Counted from the first letter of the stretch, positions 10,394 to 25,933 are shown. The stretch: DNA of 64,000 nucleotides from Agaricus subrufescens (GCA_029945375.1 CM057069.1:868001-932000), one strand, 5' to 3'. Notes: generated by a model not told the origin, from the letters alone. Made by a program: numbers and translations.

Positions 10394-13118
10394 ATGTCTG
10401 AACATCAATGCTGCGGAGTCGTGGAAGAGGCAACGTTCCAGGCCAGAGAAAAGAGAGCTAACCAACCACCACCACCACTGCTTGCTCAAAAAATAGTGGT
10501 AGTCCTTACTTTGGGTATTATGGGGTACGCGGGCTATGTTTATATGGGAAGGTTTTGTAAGAGTATAATAAAGCAAGATCAACAATCCTCCTCCGGGAGG
10601 GCCACCGGAAGTGAGTTTATTTTATCAGACATCTGCGTTCATATTTTTAACGAAAACTCTGTTAGTTGCCCTGTTAGTAGTTTTCTGTGTCTTGTACCTG
10701 TGGATGATATGGGCGTATATCAAGGTACTCATTGAAAATTTTCTGAATTTTACACGCTTTTTCACACCTTGAAGGTTGTCGTTACACCCCCCGGTTTTGC
10801 TCGAGACGTGCGTTGAACTCATTGTGATTTGCAGCCCTTTAATTGGCCGTTGCTTTCCCGTAGTATATACCTCAAAGTCCCCAACCTTATATGGATGCGC
10901 CACTTCCAAGTCACTTTGATTTTGAACCAGAAGACAACCTGTCACAATATCGGTCAGAGATACTGCGGCCCGCGTCCCAGCATGCCTTTGATCCAACGCG
11001 TACCCGTTATCACAAGCCTTCACACTCCTCCGCATCAAGCCAAGCACAGAATTATCATTTGCCTGCCATTCCAGACCCTGTTGCTGGGCCACCCTATGAA
11101 GAGATCGTCTTTAGAACATCGTCTCACGGACATGGGCGGAGTAGTCTGGGGGAAGAGACACGGATTACGAATTCGAGTTTTAGAGACAATGGTGTCACTG
11201 TAAATGAAGATGACGGAGGGGTGGGTGAAGGAAGATTGAGAACTCCTTTCGAACCTCCATTTTCGCGTCTCCTTACCTCTGAAGAAGGCTCTCACGAGGA
11301 GAGGAGTCCAAGGGAAGATAGGCGGGATATTGGGTTCGTGGAGTTGGGCCCTCCCAATACGCACGAGCCTCGGGCTTCGGTGACGAATGGTGGACCAAGT
11401 ACTGATGAACCATCATCAAACGCACCCCCTTCAAACGCACCAAGAAAGAAGGACGGAAGCAAGATGTCTCTCTGGAGTATCTTGTTTCCTTGTGGCATCT
11501 GCTTCAGTGACCATGGTGTTCACAATCAACGAAGCCCCCCTGTTCCAAGTCGGACCTTGGGTGGACCTGTGTTGGAACCAGCACATAGGTATTGTCATCG
11601 AGATGGTATCGTGAAGCCGTATCGGACCCACCACTGTCGGAACTGTGGCACCGTGAGTGGTTAAATAACACTTCGTTTGACAGTTTGATTGTGATTGTCA
11701 TATAGTGTGTGTTAAAATTCGACCATCATTGTCCCTGTACGTCATTTCCGTCTTTGTGTTAATTGTCTTATATCGATATTCATGGTCGCCGCAGGGATAG
11801 GGCAGTGTGTTGGAGCTAGGAACCACAGAGTACGTCCACTTTGACATACCTATTCTCGTGGCCTAATGTGAGACGCTATTAGTTCTTCTTAATCTTTTGC
11901 ATGTCAACAGCTGTATTCACATTATACTCGCTCGGGACTCTTGTTGGCTTCAATGTGTCAGCGTGGGTATCTACGTCGTCCGACGCCCAGGTGGATCCTC
12001 AAATTATTGTTGTCAGTGCATTGTAAGTCGTCCTTATGCAGCTACTTCTTTGTACCTCATATTTCCCAGAGCTTTGTTGTTTGCTTTTTTCACCACCCTG
12101 ATGACCGTTAGCCACGTAATGCTCATATTGAAGTGCCAAACGACGGTTGAAAGTATGTCGATACGCTCTTTAAAGGAGCGTGAGTCGAGACTGCTGAACA
12201 GGACATATGGTTGGTTTGATTTTCGGTGAGAGTTGTAATCTATTGATAGCTGGTATGACATACGTCTTACTCACGCCGGATTCTAGCTCCAAGCGAGAGG
12301 CAAGACGGCAATGGAAAGAGGAATGGGGTGATCTGGATACCGAAGGTAACATGTGGTGGACCGGGAGCAAGAAGCAAGGTTGGATCGATGTCATGGGCAG
12401 GAATCCTCTAGGATGGATCTGTGAGTTATTACCTTTCTTGTCTTTTCATTGTACCACGAGATCGTTTCGTGGCTCTATCTCGTCTACTTCTGGTACCGAT
12501 CTAGTATTGCCGCGTACTGGATATTGCCATCTGTTTGCGAAACTCTGCTCTTAGTCGAGCTGCACATGGAGATGGCTGGCTGGGCGGTGGTGCCGATTTT
12601 CTGCAGCTCCACCTCAGCCAAATTTTTTTTCTGATAACATTTTTATCGATCTGCCGATTTTTAATTCTCCGTGCCGACCAATGCGACGGCGCCCCTATTG
12701 CAGCATTGCGGTGCGGGATGCGCTTATAACCTTTACCGGTCGCAGACTGCAGTATTCTTCCCCTTCTTCTTTTGGGGTGGGAGTTGGGTGTCATGGAACG
12801 AATCTGGCCACTGGCTTCTGATTTTTGTTCTGTTCTCGTTGATCGTGCCTTCTCTGAGCACGGTTTTGAGATACTATAACTTCATATGGCGTGTTTCTTT
12901 CGATAGACAGGATGGACAGTGGCGTCTGTACGTCATGGAGCCGCTTGGCAGTTCATTTACAATTTTGGTTCATGGTACTGGGTACTGATAAGAGGTCTTC
13001 TTGGATAGTGCCTGTTGGCCGGAGCGAGGCGGACGGGTTATCGTACCCATTGAATCCTCGATTTGACGAGCAAGGACGACTCAAGCGACGAGTAAACTGG
13101 CCAGCGGAGCAGCGATAA
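10394..13118 (+). CDS. DHHC-type protein S-palmitoyltransferase
   Basis: My ten-exon model is 10394-10610, 10666-10724, 10775-10807, 10864-11652, 11706-11736, 11795-11829, 11883-12022, 12070-12225, 12287-12420, 13009-13118. All phases agree, giving 567 residues. Two hydrophobic helices lie at roughly 30-90, then VVVTPPGFARD. A roughly 230-residue polar loop follows, then the zinc-finger core with KPYRTHHC, CVLKFDHHCPW and GQCVGARN. Two more membrane helices and the TTxE-type motif QTTVESM follow, with a Trp-rich tail. The DHHC cysteine is acylated and transfers palmitate to substrate cysteines at Golgi or vacuole membranes. The first zinc pair reads YCHRD where CxxC is usual. The last intron is 588 nt, far above the local norm. 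An earlier in-frame Met at 10352 or 10265 could be the start. Which Pfa protein it corresponds to is unclear. Confidence 0.88.
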
Positions 13119-13336
13119 CAAAGAAAGTGCATGTATAGGATCGGACCGGACCACTGTATAGTAATAACGTCTATATGTATTGACTCCGCATGTTGTGATG
13201 GGAAGAGACCAGACAATCCTGGGCGGGCGGAACTCACGTAGTTGGAGGAGCCCGACCATATAAAGCCATGCCCGTCCGAAACTGATGGCAACCGGGTTTA
13301 CCTGCACCCACCACCATCTAAACTCTGCCACCCAAC

Positions 13337-15662
<2,326 letters not shown>

Positions 15663-16536
15663 ATGGCTGCTTGTGATCTTTCCTCATCGGACAATAACAA
15701 GTTACATCTCGCATCTCTTTTATGATCTTTTGTCTTATATTCAGCACCTGGGTTTCTAAGATTCCATGCATGCAGATTATGGACTACTGTCGTCTCATAT
15801 TCAAGCTACTTTTGTGTATCTTTACCCATTGCCATTCACCGCTATGTATACATATCTACTGCTCGGAGGAATTGTAGTACAATGTTCTTAAAAATAAATG
15901 GGACTGCGTATGACATAGACATTTCTACATTGTAGGACACCTCGTAAGGTCAATCCTCTGATATGAAAGGAGTCAACCGAATTTAAATGTCCCCTCTGGA
16001 ACTGTTGCATAGAGTTGGTTCGATCTTCCCCTACATTAGCAACTCAAGAATCGGTGGAAATTTCGAGCCTCGAGTGAATAATAGGGGATTCTGAAAAAAA
16101 ATGTGTGTGTGTGTGTGTGTGTGTTTTTTCGGAAACGAGGAAGGCATCAATTGATCATTGAAAGACGTAAAGATAAGAGAGAAAAACAAGGTCAGGGAAA
16201 ATTTTCGGCACCTGTATTTATACATGATCGGTCGTTTAGGGCCGGTCCGCCGGGGTGAGATCAAAGGAAAAAAAGGCATCACCCTTTGGTATTGGATGAT
16301 GATGAAGTGGTCGTTTATTCCAACAGTAAGACCAAGCGAGGGACGGGTAGCGCGTCGGTAGGATATATTTGTGTGTATTTGGAGTGAGATAAGGAAGGGG
16401 CAGGGGAGGTAGCCGTGTTTTCGTGGGTTCGAGGGCGGAGAATTTGTTTTGCTTCGCGCGTCCCTGGCTGGGTGGAATTTCCCGGCCTTTTTCTTTAACT
16501 TGTTTGATGATCGTGTGTCGTTGTTAGTGGCCCCTC
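15663..16536. other. Gene-free spacer with TG microsatellite
   Basis: The 874 bp between the ornithine aminotransferase stop and the CHO2 start hold no coding signal on either strand. A (TG)n run lies at 16102-16124. The part from about 16350 on is presumably the CHO2 promoter and 5' leader. Confidence 0.6.
16102..16124. repeat. (TG)n microsatellite
   Basis: An uninterrupted TG dinucleotide run of 23 bases, bordered by A and T homopolymers, in the CHO2 upstream spacer. Confidence 0.95.
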
Positions 16537-19500
16537 ATGTCTACTATGCCAACACCACTACCTCTGCGTCGGCGCAGAATTAGCGCCAAGGCGTCGAGAG
16601 GAGATAAAAACGCTGTCGACCCGACGGGTGGACATAGTTCTGCGGTCGAGAGTCCTGGCGGTGCGGATGAGTCTGATAGTTCTCGAGAGGAAGTGGTCTG
16701 GGGCAAGACTCCCAAAGGCGAAGGTGTGTGCTCATTAAGCAAACATCTGTATGTCAATTCGTGAACTTGACATTGCGACAGTGTTTCGTGTACCTACGAC
16801 ACATGACGTGTTAACCACTTTATTCCATCCGGGATACCCGAAAAGTCATCTCGACTTGTTCAACCTCGGTTTACTTTCCCTTCAACTGGCTTTGTTCTTC
16901 ATTTTGTCGAAGAGAACCACTCAGATTTTCTTTTTTGTGTATTTCGCGTTTTGGCGGGCTGCGTATGATGGGGGGTTGGGGTGGGTTTTGACGAAGCAGA
17001 GTAAGAAGAAATGGATTGTGAGGCAGGTGCAGAGGTTGGGTTGGTTGGACCCGGAGAGGCGTCCTTATGTTAGGAATTGGATAAAGAAGCAGCTGGTTGG
17101 GAAGATGGGTCAGGATTATTCGTTTGATGTGCGTTGTTTCCACTTGGGCTCCGCGTTTATTTTTACGATCTGAAGGCTCCACTGATCTTGACTGACTGGT
17201 ATGTATTTGTAGGATCTTCCATTGGAGTATAATACCTGGTTGCTCTTCCGTCAATTGGTCGATGTTATTCTGATAAAGTGAGTGCAAATTTAGAAACTGG
17301 GGGAAGGAATCATGAATTTCCTTTGTCATTAGCGACTTTGTGTCATACTGCTTGTTCGCGTTTTCATGTTTCCGCGTTCCACAGCATATTTCATTTACGG
17401 TGCATTGCATGAGGTGAGTTTCAGTCTAATAATACGTCTCAACGTCGTAACAAAAATTGGACTATTCTTAGATGGTTGGGTGGCATTGTTCTTATTGGAT
17501 TCAATCTCTGGGTGAAGACCGAAGCTCACAATGTTGTCAAAGACTACGGTTGGTACTGGGGAGACGTGTTCTTCCAAAGGGGTAATCTAGTCTTTGACGG
17601 TGTTTTCGAACTGGCTCCTCATCCTATGTATTCTGTTGGTAAGTGACACAGGCAACATCACATTAAGTTTCTATTCTGTCTGCACAGGCACTCATTAACC
17701 AAATTTAGGATATGCTGGATATTATGGCTTGTCTCTCATATGTGGAAGTTACATTGTTCTATTTGTGAGCCTTGCTGCGCATGCCGCCCAATTTGCGTTC
17801 CTCGTGTTGTTCGAGAATCCCCGTAAGTTCAATGTTGTTGTTCTTTAATACCTCACTAATTTCCGTCGGCCTTTTCCCGTACTCTAAAATCACATAGATA
17901 TCGAACGTTATTATGGAAAGCCTAAGGCTATAGCTAAACGTATCCCTATCCTTCCCTCAGTCAACCGCACAAGTGAACGCCCTGTCAGTCCGAAGAGACC
18001 TGTGCCGGGGGATATCAGCCTCGGTACAACCGAAACGGAGACGGAATTGGAGACAGAAGAGACGGAAACCGAAGAGATATTCAATCGTGTCCCTGTTACA
18101 CAAAAGGAGTCCGTACAGATGTCTCCTGGCACAGATTCAAGACGTGCTACTTCCTCGAACATTAGCTCCACATCCCTCAATGGAAATGCAAATGGCAAGA
18201 AGAAGTCCGTCTCACAGCATGATCTTCTCAATAAGTATTTCCGCCGAGATACTGTTGGGTTGAAGAACTTGGATCTCTTTCGGTTTGTCCTTTTACCACC
18301 AAGCATCTCCAGAGCTTCATTATTCTTTCCAGTGCGAATGACTTGATGCTTGTCTTGATCATTTTCTACGCTTTTGTTTGGATGGTTTTCCCAAGAAATA
18401 TCTCGAAAGAGGTCATGCTCGGTGTTTGTTTCACTCATGCTGTAGCTTGGTGTCTTATACATCATATCGGATTGGGATTGCTTCTCCGCGCACAAGGCCG
18501 AAGCAAGTTTTTGGTTAGGCATTTCATGAAAAACTATCATTATCCGGATAGTGGCAAAGGTGCTGTCGTCGAGGCATTCTCGAATTGGAAGGCAATCTAC
18601 AACATGAGCATGTGTATGACCTATGGTAATACGACCTTCCTGACTTTTCGGATGACTCTAATGAATCTAATATGTGTATATTGCCAGTCTCCTGTCTCGG
18701 TGTTGTGGGGAAGACGTATTTAATACCGAACGATTGGAGTGTTGGTAACGACTTGTTGTGTCATACCCTTGGAGCTGTACGCAAAGGTTACCCCCGTTTA
18801 TAACACTTGCCGTTGACGTTGACTTGCCTTAGCTTTTGATCGGCCTCCATGTTTGGGCCTCTATGGAGTCTTACGAAGTCTTGGGTTTATTCGGTATGTA
18901 TACATTGCATTAGGTTTCGCAGTGCGTATAAGGCTAACTCATTTTGTGCAGGATGGTTCTTTGGTGATTTTTTCATGGAGGAATTCCCTGCCCATCTCGA
19001 ATACACGGGTATCTACAGGTATGAATCTAGATAGGTGTCTTCCCCCCAATAAAACACTACTTCTAACCCAAAAACTTTATTTTCAGGTATCTGAATAACC
19101 CCGAAGCGATGGGCGGTGCGGCTTGGTTTGGTTTAGCCCTAATCAGTGGAAGCAAGCTCGTTCTTTCACTTGCAGTAATTCGGCATCTCGCGAGCTGGTG
19201 GTTCTTGCGTAGTGTTGAAAAGTAAGTTTATGCTCCACCACTATAGTTTGCAATGATTCTGACCAAACACAAACTTTGAATGTAGCCCTCACATGCGTAA
19301 ACTTTATGGCAATTCCCTCCGTAAGGATGCCGGCTTTGTTAAGGTGATCAAGAACGTTGCTAGTAAGAATGCCCGTATCTTGGAGTCGCGTGCAGGAAAG
19401 CATGCTCCGGAACTCAAACGTGTTGTACGCGAGGTCAAAGGGACATTCGAGAAAGTGTATGAGGAGACTGCGGAGGTAGTCGAAGACTTCATTGCCAAAT

Positions 19501-20701
19501 GTATGTTGTTTTGGATGTCCTTGATGTTTTGTTGTATTCTGATGCAAATACCCGTCAATGTTAGCGGGCCCTGTGATTTCAGAAGTGGTCCAAGACACCA
19601 AGGTCCTTCTACAGCAATCAAGGGAACAGCTACTTATCACGTTTGTTACTACTAAGCCTCCACCTTAATATTTGCGCTAATCATTCATTAAACAGCCGCG
19701 TTGCAAATGACCTCTCTTCTTACGAGACGCATAAATACCATGTTTCTGTTACGCCTAGTCCTTCTACGGGCACGTCAACCTTTTATCTCGGTGAACCCAT
19801 TACTATCAAGTGGCAAGCTCCTCGTAATCACTCGCGCAAGGACTGGATTGGACTCTACCGTGTAAGATTGGCGCCCGACCTATATATGGAATAGCTTGGC
19901 TCACTAATACCTATTAGGTTGGAGCCAACAAGTCAACTCATGTAACAAAAGTTTCGTCACTCGGCATGTGGCTTCCTGTCCACGATGAGGAATGGGATGG
20001 GGATATCCCGCTTGGATTGGATAGACCTCCGAGTCCTCAGCGGGACTCGGAGAGTGGAGTCATCACCTTCAAGGGTAACACTCTTCCCTGGCTAGTGGGA
20101 AAATATGAGGTATGTCTTTGAGACCAAAAGTTTTTGGTACGTATCTCTCAGGGTCTGTCTCAACATTTACAGGTCCGATACCATCACGATGGCAAGTATA
20201 ATGTGATGAGCTCCGACGGGTCTATCCAAATAAATGGTAAGTCATGGGGACGATCCTTTCCCAACCATTATAATAACTTTGAATGATCATCGAACAGTTG
20301 ACCGGCCCGGACGCCTCGACCTCTCAAATGTCCGCCGCCACCTTATGCGCATTGTTCCGTTATGCCTAGACTCAGACCCTTCCTTAATTCCGATTTCTTG
20401 TCGCTCTACGTCATCGCCTGAAAATAGGCGTAGCGGTGGCTCCTCAGCATCTTCCTCCATTGCTAATGCTAGCGGAGACGTCACTCTCCATTCTGATGAT
20501 TCGGAGGCTGAAGACAGGGACCCTGATGATTTCAGCTTCTGGTCAGAACGTCAGGCGAAGAGGATCTGTATGGCAGTTAAACAGATTTTCGACGTGGAAT
20601 ATGCTCCTGAAGTAGTCGTTGCTGACGCCAACTTGACGACATTGGCGAATCGGATATTACATTCGAAGGAGATATTGACAACCTCGGATACGACCAAGTG
20701 A
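16537..20701 (+). CDS. CHO2: Phosphatidylethanolamine N-methyltransferase
   Basis: My eighteen-exon model is 16537-16723, 16782-17128, 17213-17277, 17333-17413, 17472-17638, 17709-17822, 17898-18282, 18333-18625, 18688-18776, 18833-18893, 18952-19018, 19087-19221, 19286-19500, 19586-19640, 19696-19861, 19918-20109, 20173-20236, 20298-20701. It sums to 1,028 residues, close to other fungal Cho2 proteins. Cho2 makes the first methyl transfer from S-adenosylmethionine to phosphatidylethanolamine in the ER. There are two repeated methyltransferase halves. The first holds [18 protein letters not shown], the second [20 protein letters not shown]. Both are set among many hydrophobic helices and separated by an acidic and Ser-rich linker near residues 430-520. 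The C-terminal part ([27 protein letters not shown]) is the soluble domain typical of fungal Cho2. No disruption is seen. It is convergent with the ALKBH6-like gene downstream. Confidence 0.96.
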
Positions 20702-21747
20702 TGTACATGAATGTACATGAATGGAAGCGCAGTTCGGACCTGGTTATGCTGTTGTCAGGAGGTTGGACGTTGAGAATGTTGTGTCGGCATGGTGTTTGTT
20801 ATGATTTTTCATACTTCATAGACAGTAATCTCTCCTTTTTATTCATATTGACTCGAATTAGCACGTCTGGATCTATTGTCTACAATTCTCATGACGAAAT
20901 GTTCTCTCACAAACCCTTGGTCCTGCGTGTAGCTCGTGTAGCTGTTGTAGCTGTTGATGCTAGTTTGGGGCTAGCCTTTATTACTGAAACGTCGATTTGA
21001 CCGCGATCTCTGTCCACATGAGATCCTGCGGATGTCATGTTTCGAAGTCGCGTGGACAGAGGTGTGCGCCTGAAACAACCTCAAATTCAAATATCTGTAA
21101 CCTGAGGGCCTGGACAACCTTTACATGGAGCTTTCGGCCTGTTCTCAAATCCTAGCGACTAACGGGAAGCACCCAGCTATCGTAACTTGAAAACCTCCGA
21201 GAAAAACTAATTAGGCACACATCGGCGATGTAAAGCTAAATGTTCCATTGTCAAATTCTAATTAGCTCACTTGTATGACACCGCGTCATGTTGAGCGGGG
21301 ACAGCGGGGACAGCGGAGACTCGACATCACAATTCATTGACTTATTCGGGCATTCGGGCGGCTTTGCGCGGTCTTGACTTCTTAGTGTGCCGTAAACCCG
21401 CTTGCAATCACTGATTAATTACAATTAACCTTCTCTGGGCTGGAGCGAAAAAAACGAGTCCATGTGTTGTTGAACTGATATTTTGCCGACGAGACCTTCC
21501 GTCACTATGATGAACTTTCGGATCTCAAAGTGAGAATTGTCAGAGACTATCATCATTCCATTCAGTAAGCAAGGCCTCATGCACATACCCTTTGCCTTCG
21601 CTTTTTGTTTTTTGATGGAGATCAGAGTGGATAGTGTGCAATTCGACCTAATATTAGCGGAGTGGCCCGCACAGGGTTTTGGTATTGAGCCCGAGATATC
21701 AGAATGAACATACAAATGAAAGTACATGATCATGAGTTAGAGCGACC
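20702..21747. other. Spacer between convergent genes
   Basis: This is the 3' flank shared by CHO2 and the ALKBH6-like gene. I see no coding segment. A short GGGGACAGC duplication near 21297-21320 is the only local repeat. Confidence 0.6.
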
Positions 21748-22959
21748 CTATCGGATGAATCTGAACTTGGCGGAGGAAACGCGCTCGACGTCTCGACAGG
21801 TCAAACTGTACCTAGTTCCTCGCCTGAGGATACCACCGTTGGTAATTGACTGTTTCGTATGCTCGTCTCCAAGGAGGCTCCAATTACTGATCGTATTCCA
21901 AGCAATTGTTGTATCTTCCTCGCTTGGCCGAGCAACGTTTGATGGAAGAAGGCAGTCCTGCTCGACAGGGTCTATACTGTTTTACAATAAATGTACCAAC
22001 GAAACAGGATTCAAAGACCCTACTTACCCGTGCAAGTAGGATGTATACATTTCTCCGGAAGAAATGACCACGCTGCGGGGTTCAAGCAGAAGGGAAAGTA
22101 CGGGAACCTTGTCAATGATCTTTCCTTCACCGGCAGTTGGCTCTGCGTGGTTCGGTTTGTATCGGTAGTAGTTAAATACTGTGTGAGATCCCAGGGAGAT
22201 TGTGGCCACGACAGGAAAATACTTTGGGCCATCCTCATGCGGCTGTGGAAACAAATTTAAATTCAAGGGGTCACCATTTGTAGGGTGAGGCTTGAACACC
22301 GACCATTATTCCTTGTCCAGCGTGATACTACCTAATTGAATCAGATCCAGCAGACAACCCCACGTGTGATTTCTTACCTCGTTGAGGATGACATGATTGG
22401 GCCCTCCATGTGGTGAGCCAAGAAAAACCCCAGTTTCTTTGAGACGGTCGAGAAGATTCGGACTGAGGCCGGTCAGGAATGGAACACAAAAGCTAAGAAT
22501 GAATATACCCTCACTAGTTGGTTATGTATGATGGAAGTGTTTGAGGAAAAAGCCCTTTGGCGGTGATTTCGCCACCTTGCATAGGCCGAGATAAGTATCA
22601 CAGTAATCTCAAAGAGTCTTATTCCTACCCAAGATCTGTAGCCTGGCAGGATTTAAAGACAGTGATCCTCAGCCGCGAAACCTAAGAACAATCACCTTCG
22701 GTTTGCTAATTGCTTCCATTTCTGTTGAGGAGAGTCATCTATCTGACGATGAGTCTTACAATTGGTTCACGAAAAGCAAAGTTATACAATGCTAACCTTG
22801 CGCAGAACATATTCTTCCTCGTCCTTCTACAATCACAAGAGATCAATTCACTCCAGACAAAGGAAGGATCTAAGTTTTGCTAACTGAAAGAAAATTGGGA
22901 ATGTAGATCACATCACGATCGCCAACGCGGTGGGAATTGTGGTATAGATTGGCGGCCAT
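21748..22959 (-). CDS. ALKBH6-like 2-oxoglutarate/Fe(II) dioxygenase
   Basis: Nine exons on the minus strand: 22959-22885, 22826-22797, 22742-22696, 22642-22629, 22575-22515, 22462-22378, 22327-22304, 22242-22028, 21976-21748. All phases agree and give 259 residues, the normal family length. Landmarks in order are DVIYIPNFLS, EEYVLRKIDDSPQQKWKQL, GGPNHVILNEYHAGQGIM, the iron-binding HxD in PHEDGPKYFPVVATISLGSH, the distal His in MYTSYLHG, and the 2-oxoglutarate-side arginines in RYSLTCRDVERV. AlkB homologue 6 belongs to the oxidative demethylase superfamily; its substrate is poorly defined, with tRNA or alkylated nucleic acid proposed. Exon 4 is 14 nt and exon 7 is 24 nt, so long reading frames alone miss this gene. 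LQILGG stands where LQIWGG is usual in my memory of the family. Confidence 0.9.
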
Positions 22960-25877
22960 ATTCGAGGAAACTATATATCGTCACTGAATGGCGAAGGATG
23001 GTGTTTGTGGGATACAGGGCCGGCTACTGGAGGCGCAGTATGGAAGCCCACAAGACTGTTTGGGAAAGCCAGGGGGAAGCTAATCCTTGAATTTGGTTTC
23101 GGCAATCAGCGTGACCGGAACAAATTTATTCGGTTCTTATTTTGGAGGCCAATCGTCTAACCTGCCTCTTGACAGCATTCCCTTTAGCAGAAAAATTATT
23201 TTTGATTTCAGGCGCGTAATTAGCGACAAGTGAAGAAGATCCTGTGCTTTGTGGCGAAGGACTACCCCATTTTTGAAAGGTTGATTGTCAGGGTGTGTCT
23301 GTCAGTGACGTTGGGGTGCCTGTATTCATTGTCGGACATTGACGCATCTTTCAAAAGCTTCGAGGGATTCCCCAGCGGAAAAACTCGATACACAAGGGGC
23401 TTTGACAGGCAATGCGAAGCCCTCATTGTTCACCCGGTGGTCATGGGTTTTGGGGTAAAGTCCTTGGCGGCCATCGGTCATCTGTGCCCCATTCACAGCT
23501 CGTGGGTAAGCACATTGGATGTTGTCAATTTTGACAGCGTTGTGGCTCCCCTAGCCCCGGCCACTCATTCGGTTGACATTATAGGGCCATGAACCAAGGT
23601 GTATATTAGTCCATCCATCTGGATCGGGCGAGTACCTTTCGATCTGATTTCGGTTCTTTTATGAGGTTCGCGGCAGATTCTGAATTACATATATTGACAT
23701 TACTACACACGGTGGCATAGACAACCCTAAATTAGTGTCCCTTGTTATGAAACTCGTATTAACCCCTCAGGGCCCTCAAGACTCTACTTCTGTGCACCGC
23801 TTCACCAACATCAATCAGATTCCAGCGATCCAAGAACAACATGGACGTAAACTTACACGGGAGCATAAACACAGGGATACCCACGACGGTCGCAATTGCC
23901 ACAGGAAGGTTTGACACCGTCACATTTCAACTTGCGACCTAGAACCAACGCGCGATGTTTTAGCTATCACGACATCCCCGGTGCTAGATGGAGCTACCTC
24001 GACAGAACTGGCAGGCCATCGGAGTCCGCTTTGGTGTCCTTGGAACGTCAACCATGAAATTGTCTTGAACATTTGACATATCTTGTCCCTAGCGTTGGTT
24101 CACGAAATCAACAAAACATCAAGGGACGAACCGTCATGAATTACCGATGATTTTTGTGAACTCATAATGAAGCAATAAGACGGAGTGAAACCAAGAATGA
24201 AAGGTTGTGGGTTGTTCTTGTCGAAGGAGGCATTTCATGACTTGCTTTATATACTTGCAGACAACTCCAGCCGGATAGTGATCGTAAGCCTTAACTGCAT
24301 TATGGCCCGATTCGTGACCGGCCGGTTTAGTTGGGTTCAATTTGCCCTTGTTAAGTGCGAAGAAGTCGGGCTCGACGAAAGCACATCAATTCATCTTGAG
24401 TTCGAGAGATTGGCGATGACCGGTCTATTTGTTAGCCAGGTATGTCCGAGGCACCCAATGAGATCTTTTCGCTCTCCGTGGTTCACATGATACCCACTAA
24501 TAGTTCCTACACTGACTGCCGCATAGTGCTGTTCGCAGATTCTTCCCCCGAATAAACAAAGTAGGCTTCTCACTCTGCGTGTAAAATCACATGTAAACAG
24601 GTCTTCATGCTCTTCGAGTTACTTGGAGATTATCGTAAGAAATGGTACTTTCTTTCTCAAAGATTGCTAAACTGTAGACTGCTAACCTCTCGGCCAGTAA
24701 AGGTCTTCTATCCGGCAACAAGATGAAGTTCCCCAAAAACCCTGAAGGTTAATTACACTGTTCACTCGAACGCTCGAACCTGTCCTCTAGCTCAAAATCA
24801 TATAGGCTAGCTATCGCCTTTTGCACTTGGGTGAGTTATAGCCCTAACGTGAAGACCCTAGACCTCTCACGTCTTCGCGTATCCCTGTAATGCTTCGAGT
24901 GTTCTGAGCAACCTTCGCTTAGACTAGATCACTGTTGGTTCAAGGATTATTAGTGCTTCTCTACGAGCTACGACGACATCATTCACCGCTGAAGACTTTG
25001 ACCACCGTTGAATATCTTGGATGCCGGCCCGCGGTGGCGTTTCTCGTCTTTGGAAAAGAGAATATAATGTCGAGAAGAGACGTTCTTCGTTTGCCTTAAG
25101 CACGTCAAAAGGCCTGCAGAATGGTGTACGACTATGCAGGGATGTTGCTCGTCCTTCTAACCACGGTGGGAACATTACGTCTTCGTCCGTGCTATCATTC
25201 AAACTCCCCCAAAACCACAAGGAAGGAAACAAAATTCAAGCTTAGGTACTACAGCGGACTTACACAGGGCTCAACACTTACCGAGTCAGATATCGGCGTA
25301 ATGGGAGTCTGGACTCTCATGCTTTCAGATTTCAATGTACCTGGCTTTGGGGAGTGGGGCCGGCAAGAAGAGTTTGGTGTGCCAATGTGTTAAGGCTAGG
25401 TGTAATTATGTGAGGCCAGGCTAGAACAGATGACTGATCGTCCGCTGGACATTCGGGTCAGTCACCGTACCGAGGGCACCGGTCGTTCCCTTATTTGACT
25501 CCACGCCGAGCTGTCGAGATCTTTATACATGAACTCGGTTTCAGGAACGAGACACTCAACAGGTATTTGGCCTTGTGCAGTAATAACCCTTGACAAAATT
25601 TGGCTAGGGTCGCTGGAAACGTACTGCGGCTACTTAGTTTTATTTCAGGTTAAACACTCTTACACTCGCTTAAGAGTATGAAAATCTAAAGTGCTACAAC
25701 ATGTCCTGGATCTCGGGGACGGTATTATCGGACCTCGATAAGGAAATCATACAAGACGGCAAACTTGATTCTACGACGAAATTTATCAACGATGCCATCA
25801 ACCAGCTCGTTCCACATATATCCTCTGTCAGTGGAAAAACTTTCCTCGTTTTTGATTGTATAATTTGGGAACAACAA

Positions 25878-25933
25878 GACTACGAATAGGCCACGAATAG
25901 ACTACGAATAGACTACGAGTAACATACGAATAG
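25878..25933. repeat. Minisatellite, about five units of GACTACGAATA
   Basis: The 11-bp unit GACTACGAATA recurs with small changes (GGCCACGAATA, GACTACGAGTA, ACATACGAATA) about five times in direct orientation. It starts just before the stop codon of a short frame opening at 25701. Confidence 0.8.

Noticed and set aside
12671..12988. 105-codon frame with hydrophobic stretches inside the DHHC intron
   Set aside because: It has no recognisable family and lies wholly within an intron; kept only as part of the long-intron observation.
22493..22514. Apparent 22-nt intron in the ALKBH6-like gene
   Set aside because: Extending the intron to the next AG gives 52 nt, includes a CTGAC branch-like site, keeps the frame and yields a better match to the family (SYITNYPNLLDRL).
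23230..23592. 120-codon plus-strand frame
   Set aside because: It has no known motif, no splice partners and lies in gene-poor DNA; chance is the simplest explanation.
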